From positions 492,869-556,868 of the forward strand of contig NZ_JAERQZ010000002.1 of assembly GCF_016735515.1 (NCBI RefSeq): DNA of 64,000 bases. The letters run 5' to 3'. Below, in pieces: positions 19,101-27,781 of this stretch. Source of the stretch: Piscinibacter sp. HJYY11 (lineage in GTDB: Bacteria; Pseudomonadota; Gammaproteobacteria; Burkholderiales; Burkholderiaceae_C). A model generated the notes under the pieces. The model saw only the letters and a program-made list of their open reading frames with translations. It was not told the origin of the DNA and did not search any database. The position numbers were made by a program, and so were the translations under genes. Numbering within the stretch: the stretch's first letter is position 1; the number at the start of each line of letters is the position of its first letter.

Positions 19101-19635
19101 AGGGCACCAGCGAGCCCATGGGGAAGAGGTCGATCAGCCCACCGCGCACCGCGTATTCACCCGGCGACACGACCTGGCTCACATGCTGGTAGCCGGCGAG
19201 CGTGAGCTGCGCCTTCAGCGCCGCTTCGTTGAGCTGGGTCTTCTGCTTGAAGTGGAAGGTGTAGCCGGCGAGGAAGCTCGGCGGTGCGAGCCGCACGAGG
19301 GCGGTGGAGGCCGGCATCAGCACCACGTCGACCTCGCCCTGCTGGATGCGCCAGAGTGTGGCCAGGCGCTCGGAAATCAGGTCCTGGTGCGGCGAGAAGG
19401 TGTCGTAGGGCAGCGTCTCCCAATCGGGGAACACGGCCACCCGCAGTTCGGGCGCGAAGAAAGGCAGCTCGCCTTCGAGCCGCTGCGTGTCGGCCGGCTC
19501 GGCGGTGACGATGGCGGTGATGTGCCCTTGTGCCTTTTGCGCCTGCGCGAATCGCGCCAGCAGCAAGGCATCGGCCGAGCCGAGGGGGCGGGGCAGGGTG
19601 AAGCGTTTTCCAGGAGCGAGCGAGGGAATCTGCAT
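16195..19635 (-). CDS. mfd: Transcription-repair coupling factor
   Basis: 1146 residues from ATG 19635, normal Mfd length. The UvrB-like N-terminal modules (DTFSPHQDLISERL and FPMGSLVPYRVDLFGDEVD) are followed by the RNA-polymerase-interacting domain (GDPVVHLNHGIGRYVGLE). The SF2 translocase follows, with Walker A in CGDVGFGKTEVALRAAF, DEEHRFG, TLTATPIPRTL and the C-terminal RecG-like motor. A C-terminal UvrA-binding-inhibitory domain completes it. It removes stalled RNA polymerase and recruits UvrA. Divergent from ispD; serB is downstream. Confidence 0.97.
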   Translation of the reverse strand: MQIPSLAPGKRFTLPRPLGSADALLLARFAQAQKAQGHITAIVTAEPADTQRLEGELPFFAPELRVAVFPDWETLPYDTFSPHQDLISERLATLWRIQQGEVDVVLMPASTALVRLAPPSFLAGYTFHFKQKTQLNEAALKAQLTLAGYQHVSQVVSPGEYAVRGGLIDLFPMGSLVPYRVDLFGDEVDSIRTFDPDSQRSLYPVPEVRLLPGREFPMDEEARAKFRARWREKVEGDPTKVRLYKDIGTGIATAGIEYYLPLFFDSTAPIFEYLGANAAVALHGDIDEALKRFWTDTRERHRFLQHDKERPILPPEDLFLRPEDFFTLANAHAVLAVRGKEPVDWARPLPDLSVDRGAPDPLKRLQLHLGATPHRVLVVAESEGRRESLLELLRDNKIEPPSVKSLAEFEAGDERYAIAVAPMAEGFFWTEPDKNIQFVTETELFATTPTARRKRKQEQASDVNTLIKDLSELKVGDPVVHLNHGIGRYVGLENIDLGDGPSEFLILEYADKATLKIPVSQLHLISRYTGVSPEEAPLHRLGSGQWEKAKRKAAEQVRDTAAELLNLYARRAAREGFAFRFSPHDYEAFAASFGFEETPDQKAAIHAVIQDMVSPKPMDRLVCGDVGFGKTEVALRAAFVAVTGGKQVAILAPTTLLAEQHYQNIADRFGKWPVRVAEISRFRSSKEVKTTLEGLADGTVDIVVGTHALIGDKVKFKRLGLLVIDEEHRFGVRHKEAIKAMRSEVDVLTLTATPIPRTLGMALEGLRDLSVIATAPQRRLAIKTFVRTEGSSVIREAVLRELKRGGQVYFLHNEVETIENRREKLQELLPEARIAVAHGQMPERQLEAVMRDFVAQRHNILLCSTIIETGIDVPSANTIVISRADKFGLAQLHQLRGRVGRSHHQAYAYLLVPDVESLTKQAGQRLEAIQAMEELGSGFYLAMHDLEIRGAGEVLGDNQSGNMMEVGFQLYNDMLAEAVRSLKAGKEPDLLSPLSATTEINLHAPALLPNDYCGDVHTRLSLYKRLATADKTEQIDAMLEEITDRFGKLPPQGQTLFDVHRLRVLAKPYGVSKIDAGTSAMVISFRPNPPIDAMRIIELVQKNRHIKLAGNEKLRIERQTPDPKDRAQLIRDVLRSLGTPTTKQPA

Positions 19636-19734
19636 GCAGGGACACGACACAAAACGAACACGCCCCGGTTGGGCGGTCCCCCGGGGCGATGCGAGGCCGA
19701 ATTATAGAATTCGCACCCTTTTCAGCCTGCTGAC

Positions 19735-20427
19735 ATGAGCGCATCTCCTGCCGATCTGTATGCCTTGGTGCCCTGCGCTGGAATCGGCGAACGGGCCGGT
19801 GCGGGCGGGCCGAAGCAATACGCCGAGGTCGCGGGCAAGCCGATGGTGCAGCACACACTGGATGCGCTGGCACGGGTGACGCGACTGCGCCAGACCCTCG
19901 TGGTGCTGAGCCCGCGGGATGATCAGTTCCAACAGCACCTGTCTGGCACGACCGCCTGGGTCGCCAAGGTCGGCGGCACGAGCCGCGCGATGACCGTGGC
20001 CAACGGCCTGACCCACCTGCGCGAGCGCGGTGCACAGGCCGAGGACTGGGTGCTGGTGCACGACGCCGCGCGTTGCCTGGTGCAGCCCGCCTGGATCGAT
20101 GCGCTGATCGATGCCTGCGTGAACGACCCCATCGGCGGCCTGCTCGCGCTGCCGCTCGCCGACACACTGAAGGCCGAGACGGCCGGCCGCGTGAGCGCCA
20201 CCGTGGACCGCGCCCGCAAGTGGGCCGCACAGACTCCGCAGATGTTCCGCATCGGCCTGCTGCAGGACGCGCTGGCGCATGCCGGCGACGCCGTCACCGA
20301 TGAAGCGAGCGCCATCGAAGCCCTCGGCCACGCGCCGCTGCTCGTGCCGTGCTCGATGGAAAATTTCAAGATCACCTGGCCGGCGGACTTCGCCCTGGCC
20401 GAACGTTTGTTGAGGACACGCCCATGA
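19735..20427 (+). CDS. ispD: 2-C-methyl-D-erythritol 4-phosphate cytidylyltransferase
   Basis: 230 residues. MEP pathway step 3, joining CTP and [16 protein letters not shown] near the N-terminus, with [13 protein letters not shown], is the nucleotide-binding signature; [11 protein letters not shown] is the second conserved block, and [14 protein letters not shown] the third. A TATAGAAT element at 19703-19710 is a plausible -10. Its TGA overlaps the ispF ATG. Confidence 0.95.
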   Translation: MSASPADLYALVPCAGIGERAGAGGPKQYAEVAGKPMVQHTLDALARVTRLRQTLVVLSPRDDQFQQHLSGTTAWVAKVGGTSRAMTVANGLTHLRERGAQAEDWVLVHDAARCLVQPAWIDALIDACVNDPIGGLLALPLADTLKAETAGRVSATVDRARKWAAQTPQMFRIGLLQDALAHAGDAVTDEASAIEALGHAPLLVPCSMENFKITWPADFALAERLLRTRP

Positions 20428-20924
20428 CGCTCAAACCCCAAGTGCCGCGCTGGCGCATCGGTGAAGGTTGGGACACGCACGCGCTCGTGACGGGCCGCAA
20501 GCTCATCCTCGGCGGCGTGGAGATCCCGCACACGCACGGGCTGCAAGGCCATTCGGATGCCGATGCGCTATGCCACGCGATCACCGACGCGCTCTTCGGC
20601 GCGGCGGCACTGGGCGACATCGGCCGCCACTTTCCCGACACCGACCCTCAGTTCCGCGGCGCCGATTCGCTGGCGTTGCTGACCGAAGCAGGGCGGCGCG
20701 TGAAGGCCGCCGGCTGGATCATCGGCAACGTCGACAGCACCATCATTGCCCAGGCGCCCAAGATGGCGCCGCACATCCAGCCGATGCGCCAGCGCATCGG
20801 CATCGCGCTGGGCATTCCGGTGGAGCAGGTCAACGTGAAGGCCAAGACGGCCGAGAACATGGGCCCGGTCGGGCGCGGCGAATCGATCGAGGCGCGTGCG
20901 GTGTGCCTGATCGTGAAGGCCTGA
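20424..20924 (+). CDS. ispF: 2-C-methyl-D-erythritol 2,4-cyclodiphosphate synthase
   Basis: 166 residues. MEP pathway step 5. [19 protein letters not shown] carries the zinc-binding Asp and His, followed by [25 protein letters not shown] and the C-terminal [12 protein letters not shown] at 20424 overlaps the ispD stop (ATGA), so the pair is translationally coupled, as in many proteobacteria. Confidence 0.96.
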   Translation: MTLKPQVPRWRIGEGWDTHALVTGRKLILGGVEIPHTHGLQGHSDADALCHAITDALFGAAALGDIGRHFPDTDPQFRGADSLALLTEAGRRVKAAGWIIGNVDSTIIAQAPKMAPHIQPMRQRIGIALGIPVEQVNVKAKTAENMGPVGRGESIEARAVCLIVKA

Positions 20925-20937
20925 TCAGGGCCTCAGC

Positions 20938-21996
20938 TCAGAGCGACAGCACGTCGATCGTCGGCGGCACGAAGAAGCGCAGGGGCAGCAGGTCCATGCC
21001 CACGCCAGGCGTGACGAACACGCGTGCGTGGGGCAGCGTGTAGAGGCCTTGCTCGAAGCCTCCGCGGTTGTTGCGCTTGAGCATCTGCGTCGTCAGCAGC
21101 GGGATGTGGACCTGGCCGCCGTGCGTGTGGCCCGCCAGCACCAGTGCCGCCGTGCCCGGCGTCATGCGGATGGCCACGTCGGGGTTGTGCGTGAGCAGCA
21201 CGCGTCGCGCGGTGGGGGCGGCGGGCGGGTCGATCTCCACGTGGCGCAGGTGCGTGACCGCCAGGCCGGCGTAGAGGTCGCCGATGCCGGCGAGCGTGCA
21301 GCGGCCGAGCGGCACGTAGCGGCTTTCGACGAGCTGCACGTTGGCAGCGCGCAGGGCTTCGCGCAGCTCTTCGGCCAGGGGCGGCCCCGGCATCTGCTCG
21401 TCGTGGTTGCCGAGCACGCCGAACACCGGGTACTTGATCTGCCGCAGCGGGGCGAAGGTCTTGGCCAGGTCGCGGGGCGGGCCGAAGGTCCAGTCGCCGG
21501 CGACCAGCACCGCGTCGATCGGCAGCGTGTTCAGGCGGTCGATCAGCCGCTGCAGGTCGTCGGCCCGGGTGAACTTGCCGAAGTGGATGTCGGAGATGAG
21601 CGCCACCTGCGCACCGCATTCGCGGCCGAGCACGGTTTCGCGCACTACCAGCCGCTGTGGCTCGATGAAGCGCGCCCAGGCCAGGGCGGCGCAGGCCAGC
21701 AACGCGGCGGCGCTCAGGAGGGCCAGCCGCTTGCGCCCGACGCGCAGTGCGCGAACCGCGTGCCAGGCCAGCCAGCCGATGAGCGGCCACAGCGCCCACA
21801 GGCCCCAGTACAGGCTCAGGTGCCACAGCGAGTGGCGCTCGTAGCCGCGCGAGTACCAGGTGTCGCGGAAGTCATTCCAGACCAGCAGCACGAAGAGCGT
21901 GCCCACCGCGGCGAGCGCCACGATGGCCGCGCGCCACTGGAGGCTGATCGGGGAAGGCTCGGCCCGTGGGTGTGTCAGACGGCCCGCTCGCCTCAT
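20938..21996 (-). CDS. Membrane-anchored metallophosphoesterase
   Basis: 352 residues. Two or three hydrophobic segments at residues about 20-40, 55-75 and 85-105 are followed by a calcineurin-like phosphoesterase domain: ISDIHFG, VLVAGDWTFG, GVLGNHDEQ, and AGHTHGGQVHIP contain the expected metal-binding Asp, His and Asn. It resembles the YaeI/LpxH-like group that includes enzymes acting on phospholipid head groups, but the substrate cannot be read from sequence. ATG at 21996 overlaps the stop of the histidine kinase, placing it in the ompR-envZ-like operon. Confidence 0.86.
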   Translation of the reverse strand: MRRAGRLTHPRAEPSPISLQWRAAIVALAAVGTLFVLLVWNDFRDTWYSRGYERHSLWHLSLYWGLWALWPLIGWLAWHAVRALRVGRKRLALLSAAALLACAALAWARFIEPQRLVVRETVLGRECGAQVALISDIHFGKFTRADDLQRLIDRLNTLPIDAVLVAGDWTFGPPRDLAKTFAPLRQIKYPVFGVLGNHDEQMPGPPLAEELREALRAANVQLVESRYVPLGRCTLAGIGDLYAGLAVTHLRHVEIDPPAAPTARRVLLTHNPDVAIRMTPGTAALVLAGHTHGGQVHIPLLTTQMLKRNNRGGFEQGLYTLPHARVFVTPGVGMDLLPLRFFVPPTIDVLSL

Positions 21997-23426
21997 GGCG
22001 CCTTTTTCAAGCGCACATGGGCCACGAGCCCCCCGTCCATCGCATTGGCCAGCTCGAAGCTGCCGCCCATGCGCGCGACCGATTTCTCCACGATCGCGAG
22101 GCCCAGGCCGGCGCCGGTGGCCGCCGTGCGCGCCGCGTCGCCGCGGAAGAAGGGCGTCGTCAGCTGCTTGAGCTTCTCGGGCGCCACGCCTGGGCCATGG
22201 TCGCGGACCGACAGGATCACCCACGGCCCGGTGCGCGCATAGCTCACCTGCACACGGGCGATGCCGGTGTCGGTGGAGCGGCCGTAGCGGCGCGCGTTCT
22301 CGAAGAGGTTCTGGAACACACGCCCGAGTTCCACCTCGTCGGCCATCACCTTGGCATCGATCGCCACGCGCGAGCTGATGCGGATCTGGCTCGGGTCGCG
22401 GAAGCCCTGCATCTCGCGCTCGACCAGGCTCGACACGTGCACCGGCACCAGCTTGGTCTCGCCAGGGCGGGCGTAGTCCATGAACTTGTCGATGATGGCG
22501 TCGAGCTGGTCGATGTCCATCGCCATGTTCTTCTTGGCTTCTTCGTCCTGCACGCTCATCTCGGCTTCGAGCCGCAGGCGCGCCAGCGGCGTGCGCAGGT
22601 CGTGCGAGATGCCGGCGAGCATGACCGCGCGGTCTTCCTCCACCTTGGCCAGCTCGCGCGCCATGCGGTTGAAGCCCATGTTGACCTGGCGGATCTCGCT
22701 CGTGAGCGTGTTCTCGTCGAGCTGCGATTCGTATTCGCCGTCGCGGATGCGGCTGGCGGCAAACGACAGGTCGCGCAGCGGCTGGTTGATGAGGCGCGCG
22801 ATCGCGGCCGAGCCGAGCACGGTGGCGAGCAGGGCGATCGTCACCCACAGCGCCCAGCTGCTGCCGGCCATCATGCGGACCTTGGTCGGGTCGGCCTGCA
22901 GCCAGTAGGCGTCTTTCTCGACCGAGAAGCCGACCCACAGCCCGGCGATGCCGTTGACCGAGCCGGCCACCACCGTGTCGGCGCCCAGGCGCGAGTGCAG
23001 CTCGTCGCTGATGGTCTTGGAGAAACGGTCGCCCTCGAAGGGCTCCCATTTGTCGTTGGGCTCGCGCGGCACGATCTTCACCGCCTCCGACGTGGCCATG
23101 GTCTTGACCAGCGTGACGCGGTTGATGTCGTCCACGTACTTCATCGAGGCCCGCGACAGGTTGACGAGGCTGGCCACCTGCTGCGCCTGCTGCACCGCGC
23201 GGGGCTCGAATTCGAGCGCGCGAAAGGTTTGCACCCACGCGAACACCCCACCCAGCAGCAGGATCGCGAGCAGGAAGAACGTGCGCCAGAAGAGGCTCAG
23301 CGCAACGGCCTTGCGTGGCACGAGATCCGGCAGCCCGTCGGGTACCGTGGGCGCAAAAAAAGGCCCCGACTTGGAGCCTTTGCCCGGCTTTTTCCGGTCA
23401 GGCCGCGCCATCAGGGACGAAGACAT
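21993..23426 (-). CDS. Sensor histidine kinase, EnvZ-like
   Basis: 477 residues from ATG 23426 (an ATG at 23411 is the alternative). A membrane segment at about residues 44-64, a periplasmic domain, a second segment near 180-200, then HAMP (LINQPLRDLSFAASRIRDG), the H box GISHDLRTPLARLRLEAEM with the phosphorylated His, the N box NLFENARRYG and the G boxes RDHGPGVAPE and GAGLGLAIVEK. The H box and order match EnvZ-type kinases. It overlaps the OmpR-type regulator gene by about 30 bp. Confidence 0.92.
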   Translation of the reverse strand: MSSSLMARPDRKKPGKGSKSGPFFAPTVPDGLPDLVPRKAVALSLFWRTFFLLAILLLGGVFAWVQTFRALEFEPRAVQQAQQVASLVNLSRASMKYVDDINRVTLVKTMATSEAVKIVPREPNDKWEPFEGDRFSKTISDELHSRLGADTVVAGSVNGIAGLWVGFSVEKDAYWLQADPTKVRMMAGSSWALWVTIALLATVLGSAAIARLINQPLRDLSFAASRIRDGEYESQLDENTLTSEIRQVNMGFNRMARELAKVEEDRAVMLAGISHDLRTPLARLRLEAEMSVQDEEAKKNMAMDIDQLDAIIDKFMDYARPGETKLVPVHVSSLVEREMQGFRDPSQIRISSRVAIDAKVMADEVELGRVFQNLFENARRYGRSTDTGIARVQVSYARTGPWVILSVRDHGPGVAPEKLKQLTTPFFRGDAARTAATGAGLGLAIVEKSVARMGGSFELANAMDGGLVAHVRLKKAP

Positions 23427-24132
23427 AGCCCACGCCCCACACGGTCTGGATGTAGCGAGGTTGAGAGGGGTCCGGTTCGATCATCTTGCGCAGGCGCGAG
23501 ATCTGCACGTCGAGGCTGCGGTCGAAGGGCTCGAACTCGCGGCCGCGGGCCAGCTGGGCCAGCTTGTCGCGGCTCAGGGGCTGGCGCGGGTGGCGCACCA
23601 AAGCCTTGAGCATCGAGAACTCGCCGGTGGTGAGCGCGATCTGCTCGCCGTCCTTCGAGAGGCGGCGCAGGGCCAGGTCGAACTCGAAGGGGCCGAAGGT
23701 GACCGTCTGCGCGTCTTTCGCCGGTGCGCCCGGTGCTTCCATCGCCGGGCGGCGGCGCAGCACGGCGTGGATGCGGGCGAGCAGCTCGCGCGGGTTGAAG
23801 GGCTTGGGCAGGTAGTCGTCGGCGCCGACCTCGAGGCCGACGATGCGGTCGACGTCTTCCACCTTGGCGGTGAGCATGATGATGGGCGTCACGTCGTTGG
23901 CGGCGCGCAGGCGCCGGCAGATCGACAGGCCGTCTTCGCCGGGGAGCATGAGGTCGAGCACGATCAGGTCGACGGTCTCGCGGGTCAGCACGCGGTTGAG
24001 CGCCTTCGAGTCTTCGGCCAGCAGCACCTCGAAGCCTTCCTGCGTCAGGTAGCGGCGCAGCAGGTCGCGGATGCGGGCATCGTCGTCCACCACGACGACG
24101 CGGTCGGGGCGGGCATTGGGCGTAGGCGTCAT
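23398..24132 (-). CDS. ompR: OmpR-family response regulator
   Basis: 244 residues. Receiver domain with the acidic pair DDD near residue 16, phosphoacceptor in LIVLDLMLPGEDG and the Lys in DYLPKPFNPREL. The C-terminal winged helix (RHPRQPLSRDKLAQLARG, then DVQISRLRKMIEPD) is close to OmpR itself. It is the first gene of the operon with the kinase and the phosphoesterase. Its upstream region contains a perfect inverted repeat including GTTACA elements, which fits autoregulation. The symbol rests on similarity of the whole protein and the EnvZ-like partner. Confidence 0.88.
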   Translation of the reverse strand: MTPTPNARPDRVVVVDDDARIRDLLRRYLTQEGFEVLLAEDSKALNRVLTRETVDLIVLDLMLPGEDGLSICRRLRAANDVTPIIMLTAKVEDVDRIVGLEVGADDYLPKPFNPRELLARIHAVLRRRPAMEAPGAPAKDAQTVTFGPFEFDLALRRLSKDGEQIALTTGEFSMLKALVRHPRQPLSRDKLAQLARGREFEPFDRSLDVQISRLRKMIEPDPSQPRYIQTVWGVGYVFVPDGAA

Positions 24133-24148
24133 GGTGGGGCGTCTCCGT

Positions 24149-24218
24149 ATTTGTAACAGCGGCGATTGTGATCAGGTTTACCTATGGTTTTCGGGGCGCC
24201 TGACCACCTGTTACAAAT
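24149..24218. promoter_or_regulatory. 11-bp perfect inverted repeat between ompR and the DUF1800 gene
   Basis: ATTTGTAACAG at 24149-24159 and its exact complement CTGTTACAAAT at 24208-24218, centres about 59 bp apart. Each arm contains the GTTACA hexamer typical of OmpR half-sites. The pair sits between the divergent ompR operon and the DUF1800-DUF1501-SIMPL operon, so it may control both. Binding is inferred. Confidence 0.55.
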
Positions 24219-24308
24219 CTATGACGCCCGGGCCGAGAGGGGAAGCAAAGCTTTGTGAAGCCCTTGCGGCGTGTCGGCCAACACACGGCGGGCAACGTTA
24301 GGCGGCAC

Positions 24309-25787
24309 ATGAGCACGACCCTTCCCGCTCGACTCTCGTCGGCCGATGCCCGGCACTTGTTGGGGCGCACCGGCTTCATGCCGTCGCCGGCTGAAGTCTC
24401 GGCGTGGGTTGGGCTCGCGCCGGCCGATGCCGTCGATCGCTTGCTCACCGGCGCGCGGCGCAGCACACCGCGGCATGCGGCGCCCGCCTTCACGCGAGAG
24501 CCCATCCGCACGCCCTATGGCCGGCTGCCCGACGAAGACGCGCGCCGTGCCGCCCGCCAGCAGGCGCGGGCGGACATCGTCTCGCTTGCCGCGTGGTGGC
24601 TGCAGGAGATGCGCGAGAGCCCCGCGCCGCTCGCCGAGCGGATGACGCTCTTCTGGCACAACCATTTCGCCACCTCGATGCAGAAGGTGCAGCAGGCACA
24701 GGGCATGTTCGTGCAGCACCAGCTGCTGCGGCAGCACGCGCTCGGGTCCTTCCGCGAACTGCTGCATGGCGTGGCGCGCGACCCCGCGATGCTGGTCTAC
24801 CTCGATGGGGCGGCCAACCGTGTCGAAGCGCCGAACGAGAACTTCGCGCGCGAGGTCATGGAGCTCTTCACGCTCGGCGAGGGCCACTACGTCGAGCAGG
24901 ACATCCGCGAGGCAGCCCGTGCCTTCTCGGGCTGGACGGTCAACCGTGAAGAGTGGACGGCGCAGTTCCGCCCGCGCCTGCACGACAACGGCGAGAAGAC
25001 GCTGCTCGGCCGGCGGGGCCGTTTCGACGCCGGCGCCGCGCTCGACGTGATGCTCGACCAGGCCGCGGCACCCGCCTTCATCGTTGGCAAGCTGTGGCGC
25101 GAGTTCGTGTCGCCGACGCCCGATGCGGCGGCGGTCGAACCGATCGCGCAGCGGTTTCGCAGCAGCGGCTGGCGCATCGATGCAGCCGTGCGCGAGCTGC
25201 TGTTGAGCGACGCGTTCTGGGCGCCGGCCAACCGGGCGGTGCTCGTCAAATCGCCGGTCGAGCTGGCGATCGGCGCGCTGCGCCAGTTCGAGATCCAGCT
25301 CGACAGCGCCTTGCCGCTGGTGGCGGTGACCTCGCGCCAGGGGCAGATGCTCTTCGACCCGCCCAACGTGAAGGGCTGGCCCGGCTACACCGCGTGGATC
25401 ACGAGCACGAGCCTGCTCGACCGCAAGCGTTTCACCGAGCGGCTTTTCCGCGCGCTGGAAGCCGGCGACGAGGGCGCGATGATGAACGCCAACGCAAGCC
25501 CCATGGTGCGCGAGCTGATGCAGGAGGCGCGGGCCCGCGAACGCCGTGCCTTGCGCCAGGCGCGCATGGAGGCTCCGGCCGGGCAGAGCTTCGGCATGCG
25601 ATTCGATGCCGAGTCGTGGCTCAAGCCGCTGGGCGCGTCGCCCGACCGCGAACCGGACGGTGCGGCGCGCGAGAAGCTCGTCGAGGCCGTGCTGTCGGCG
25701 CCACCGGTGCAGCCGGTCCCGGCCGGCACGGTCGGGCTGTCCTACCTGCGGGCGCTGAGCCTCGACCCGGTCTACCAATTGAAGTGA
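24309..25787 (+). CDS. DUF1800 family protein
   Basis: 492 residues from ATG 24309. Family landmarks: RHLLGRTGFMPSPAEV at the start, ERMTLFWHNHFATS near residue 120, NENFAREVMELFTLGEGHY near 180, AARAFSGWTVN, and NVKGWPGYTAWI near 360. Function is unknown; these proteins nearly always occur as a pair with a DUF1501 protein, as here with 8 bp spacing. Confidence 0.9.
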   Translation: MSTTLPARLSSADARHLLGRTGFMPSPAEVSAWVGLAPADAVDRLLTGARRSTPRHAAPAFTREPIRTPYGRLPDEDARRAARQQARADIVSLAAWWLQEMRESPAPLAERMTLFWHNHFATSMQKVQQAQGMFVQHQLLRQHALGSFRELLHGVARDPAMLVYLDGAANRVEAPNENFAREVMELFTLGEGHYVEQDIREAARAFSGWTVNREEWTAQFRPRLHDNGEKTLLGRRGRFDAGAALDVMLDQAAAPAFIVGKLWREFVSPTPDAAAVEPIAQRFRSSGWRIDAAVRELLLSDAFWAPANRAVLVKSPVELAIGALRQFEIQLDSALPLVAVTSRQGQMLFDPPNVKGWPGYTAWITSTSLLDRKRFTERLFRALEAGDEGAMMNANASPMVRELMQEARARERRALRQARMEAPAGQSFGMRFDAESWLKPLGASPDREPDGAAREKLVEAVLSAPPVQPVPAGTVGLSYLRALSLDPVYQLK

Positions 25788-25795
25788 GGCTGCCA

Positions 25796-26956
25796 ATGAT
25801 CGATCGACGACAACTCCTCGCGCTCGGCGGCCTGGCGTTCCCGGCACTGGGCTGGGCCCAGTCGGCCGCGTCAGCCGCCGGCCGGGTGCTGGTGCTGGTG
25901 GAGCTGAAGGGCGGCAACGACGGCCTCAACACCGTCGTGCCCTACGCCCACCCGACCTATGCGCAGCTGCGCCCGAGCCTCGCGCTGAAAGCCGATGAGG
26001 TGCTGCGGCTCGACGGTGCGCTCGGCCTGCACCCGTCGCTCGCGCCGCTGATCCCGATGTGGGAGAAGCGTGAGCTCGTCGTGCTGCTCGGCTTGGGCTA
26101 CCCGCAGCCGAACCTGTCGCACTTCCGCTCCATCGAGATCTGGGACACCGCCTCGCGCGCCACCGAGTACCTCGACGAAGGCTGGGTCGCCCGCGCGATG
26201 TCGGCCGGCCTGCGGCAGAGCCAGCGCCACACCACCGAGGGCGTGGCCATCGGCAGCGCGAGCCTCGGGGCGTTGAGTGGTGCCAACGCGATCTCGCTCA
26301 CCAACGCCGAAGCCTACGTCAACCAGGCCCGGCTGCTGCGGCCGGCGAATGCGCAGGGCAACGCGGCGCTCGAGCACGTGCTGCGTGTCGAATCGGGCGT
26401 GTTGCAGGCGGCCGATGGCCTGCGCGGCCAGGCGGTGACGATGGCGACCGAATTCCCGCCGCACACCTTCGGCCAGGCGGTGCGCGCCACCTGCCAGATC
26501 GTGGCCGGACAGAAGGGCCGGGGCGGCGTGCCGGTGTTCCACCTCACGCACGGGAGCTTCGACACGCACCGAGGCCAGCTGGGCACGCATGCCAACCTGC
26601 TCAAGCAGCTGGCCGAAGGCCTGGCCGCGCTGAAGGCCGGGCTCGAGCAGGCAGGCGCGTGGGAGCGCACGCTCGTCGTCACGTATTCCGAATTCGGCCG
26701 GCGCGCGCGGCAAAACCAGAGCGGCGGCACCGACCACGGCACCGCCGCGCCCCACTTCGTGCTAGGCGGGGCGGTGAAGGGCGGCACGGTGATCGGCACC
26801 ATGCCCGACCTCGACCGGCTCGACGGCAGCCAGAACCTCGTCCACACCGCGGACTTCCGGCAGCTCTATGCGACCATCGCGCGCCGCTGGTGGGGGGTGA
26901 ACCCCGAGCCGGTGGTGCGCGGCACTTTCGACCTGTTGCCCTTCCTCGAAGTTTGA
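25796..26956 (+). CDS. DUF1501 family protein
   Basis: 386 residues with a short N-terminal signal-like segment (RRQLLALGGLAFPALGWAQ, Tat-like RR), so probably exported. VELKGGNDGLNTVVPYAHP, LSHFRSIEIWDTA, HGSFDTHRGQLGTH and GGTDHGTAAPHFVLGG are family landmarks; the fold is related to sulfatase/alkaline phosphatase-type hydrolases. It follows the DUF1800 gene closely and precedes the SIMPL gene by about 18 bp. Biochemical role unknown. Confidence 0.9.
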   Translation: MIDRRQLLALGGLAFPALGWAQSAASAAGRVLVLVELKGGNDGLNTVVPYAHPTYAQLRPSLALKADEVLRLDGALGLHPSLAPLIPMWEKRELVVLLGLGYPQPNLSHFRSIEIWDTASRATEYLDEGWVARAMSAGLRQSQRHTTEGVAIGSASLGALSGANAISLTNAEAYVNQARLLRPANAQGNAALEHVLRVESGVLQAADGLRGQAVTMATEFPPHTFGQAVRATCQIVAGQKGRGGVPVFHLTHGSFDTHRGQLGTHANLLKQLAEGLAALKAGLEQAGAWERTLVVTYSEFGRRARQNQSGGTDHGTAAPHFVLGGAVKGGTVIGTMPDLDRLDGSQNLVHTADFRQLYATIARRWWGVNPEPVVRGTFDLLPFLEV

Positions 26957-26974
26957 TGAAAAGGAGCTTTTTGC

Positions 26975-27676
26975 ATGACCCGCACATCCGTCCTCGCCAT
27001 GACCCTTGCCGCTGCGCTTGCGACCTCCACGGCATGGGCCGACCAGCCCGCGCCGCAGAACGTGGTGGGCTTGTCGGCGAGCTCGAGCATCCAGGTCAAC
27101 AACGACGTGCTGAGCGTCACCCTGTCGACGACGCGTGACGGCGCCGAGGCAGGGGTTGTCCAGTCACAGCTCAAGCAGGCGCTGGATGCGGCGCTGGCCG
27201 AGGCCAAGAAATCCGCCAAGCCGGGCCAGATCGAGCTGCGCACCGGCAACTTCTCGCTCTTCCCCCGCTATTCCAACAAGGGTGTCATCACCGGATGGCA
27301 GGGCACGGCCGAGCTGTCGATCGAGGGCAGGGACATCCCCGGCATCGCGCAGCTCACCGGCCGCATCACCACGATGACCATCGCGCGCGTGGGCACGTCG
27401 CTGTCGCGCGAGCAGCGCGAGAAGGTGGAAGGCGAGGCCACGGCCGAAGCCGTGGCGCGCTACAAGGCGAAGGCCGCCGAGTCGGCACGGCTCTTCGGCT
27501 TCACCGGCTACACCCTGCGCGAGGTGCAGGTCAGCAGCAACGAGCCGCCGATGTATGCGGCCGCGCCGATGATGCGGGCGAAGGCGATGTCGGATGCGTC
27601 CGAGTCGCTGCCCGTCGAGCTGGGCAAGGGCACCGTAACGGTCACTGTCAACGGTACGGTGCAACTGACCAAGTAG
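26975..27676 (+). CDS. SIMPL (DUF541) domain periplasmic protein
   Basis: 233 residues with a signal peptide ending at TAWA-DQ. The mature protein has the SIMPL pattern: VVGLSASSSIQVNNDVLSVT at the start, a central TAELSIEGRDIPG, then AVARYKAKAAESARLFGF and a C-terminal VTVTVNGTVQL strand. The family is periplasmic or outer-membrane associated with unclear function. AAGGAG precedes the ATG. Last gene of the DUF1800 operon. Confidence 0.88.
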   Translation: MTRTSVLAMTLAAALATSTAWADQPAPQNVVGLSASSSIQVNNDVLSVTLSTTRDGAEAGVVQSQLKQALDAALAEAKKSAKPGQIELRTGNFSLFPRYSNKGVITGWQGTAELSIEGRDIPGIAQLTGRITTMTIARVGTSLSREQREKVEGEATAEAVARYKAKAAESARLFGFTGYTLREVQVSSNEPPMYAAAPMMRAKAMSDASESLPVELGKGTVTVTVNGTVQLTK

Positions 27677-27781
27677 AGCCAGCAACGCGGCGCTCACATC
27701 AATTAACACCCTTGGAGCCGGCTTGCCGGTCCAACGGGTGGCGCCCGTTGGGGGCAGGAGCGAAGCGACTGGGGGGCTCGG

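Noticed and set aside
16804..19707. A 967-residue plus-strand frame opposite mfd, and other long antisense frames (2607-4307, 6315-8036, 21966-23609, 37327-39213)
   Set aside because: They are shadows of well-supported genes in GC-rich DNA; their translations are Arg/His/Ala/Gly-rich and match no family motif.
27677..27781. A hairpin CAACGGG/CCCGTTG between the SIMPL gene and bdhA as a bidirectional terminator
   Set aside because: The stem is only 7 bp and no T-run follows on either strand.
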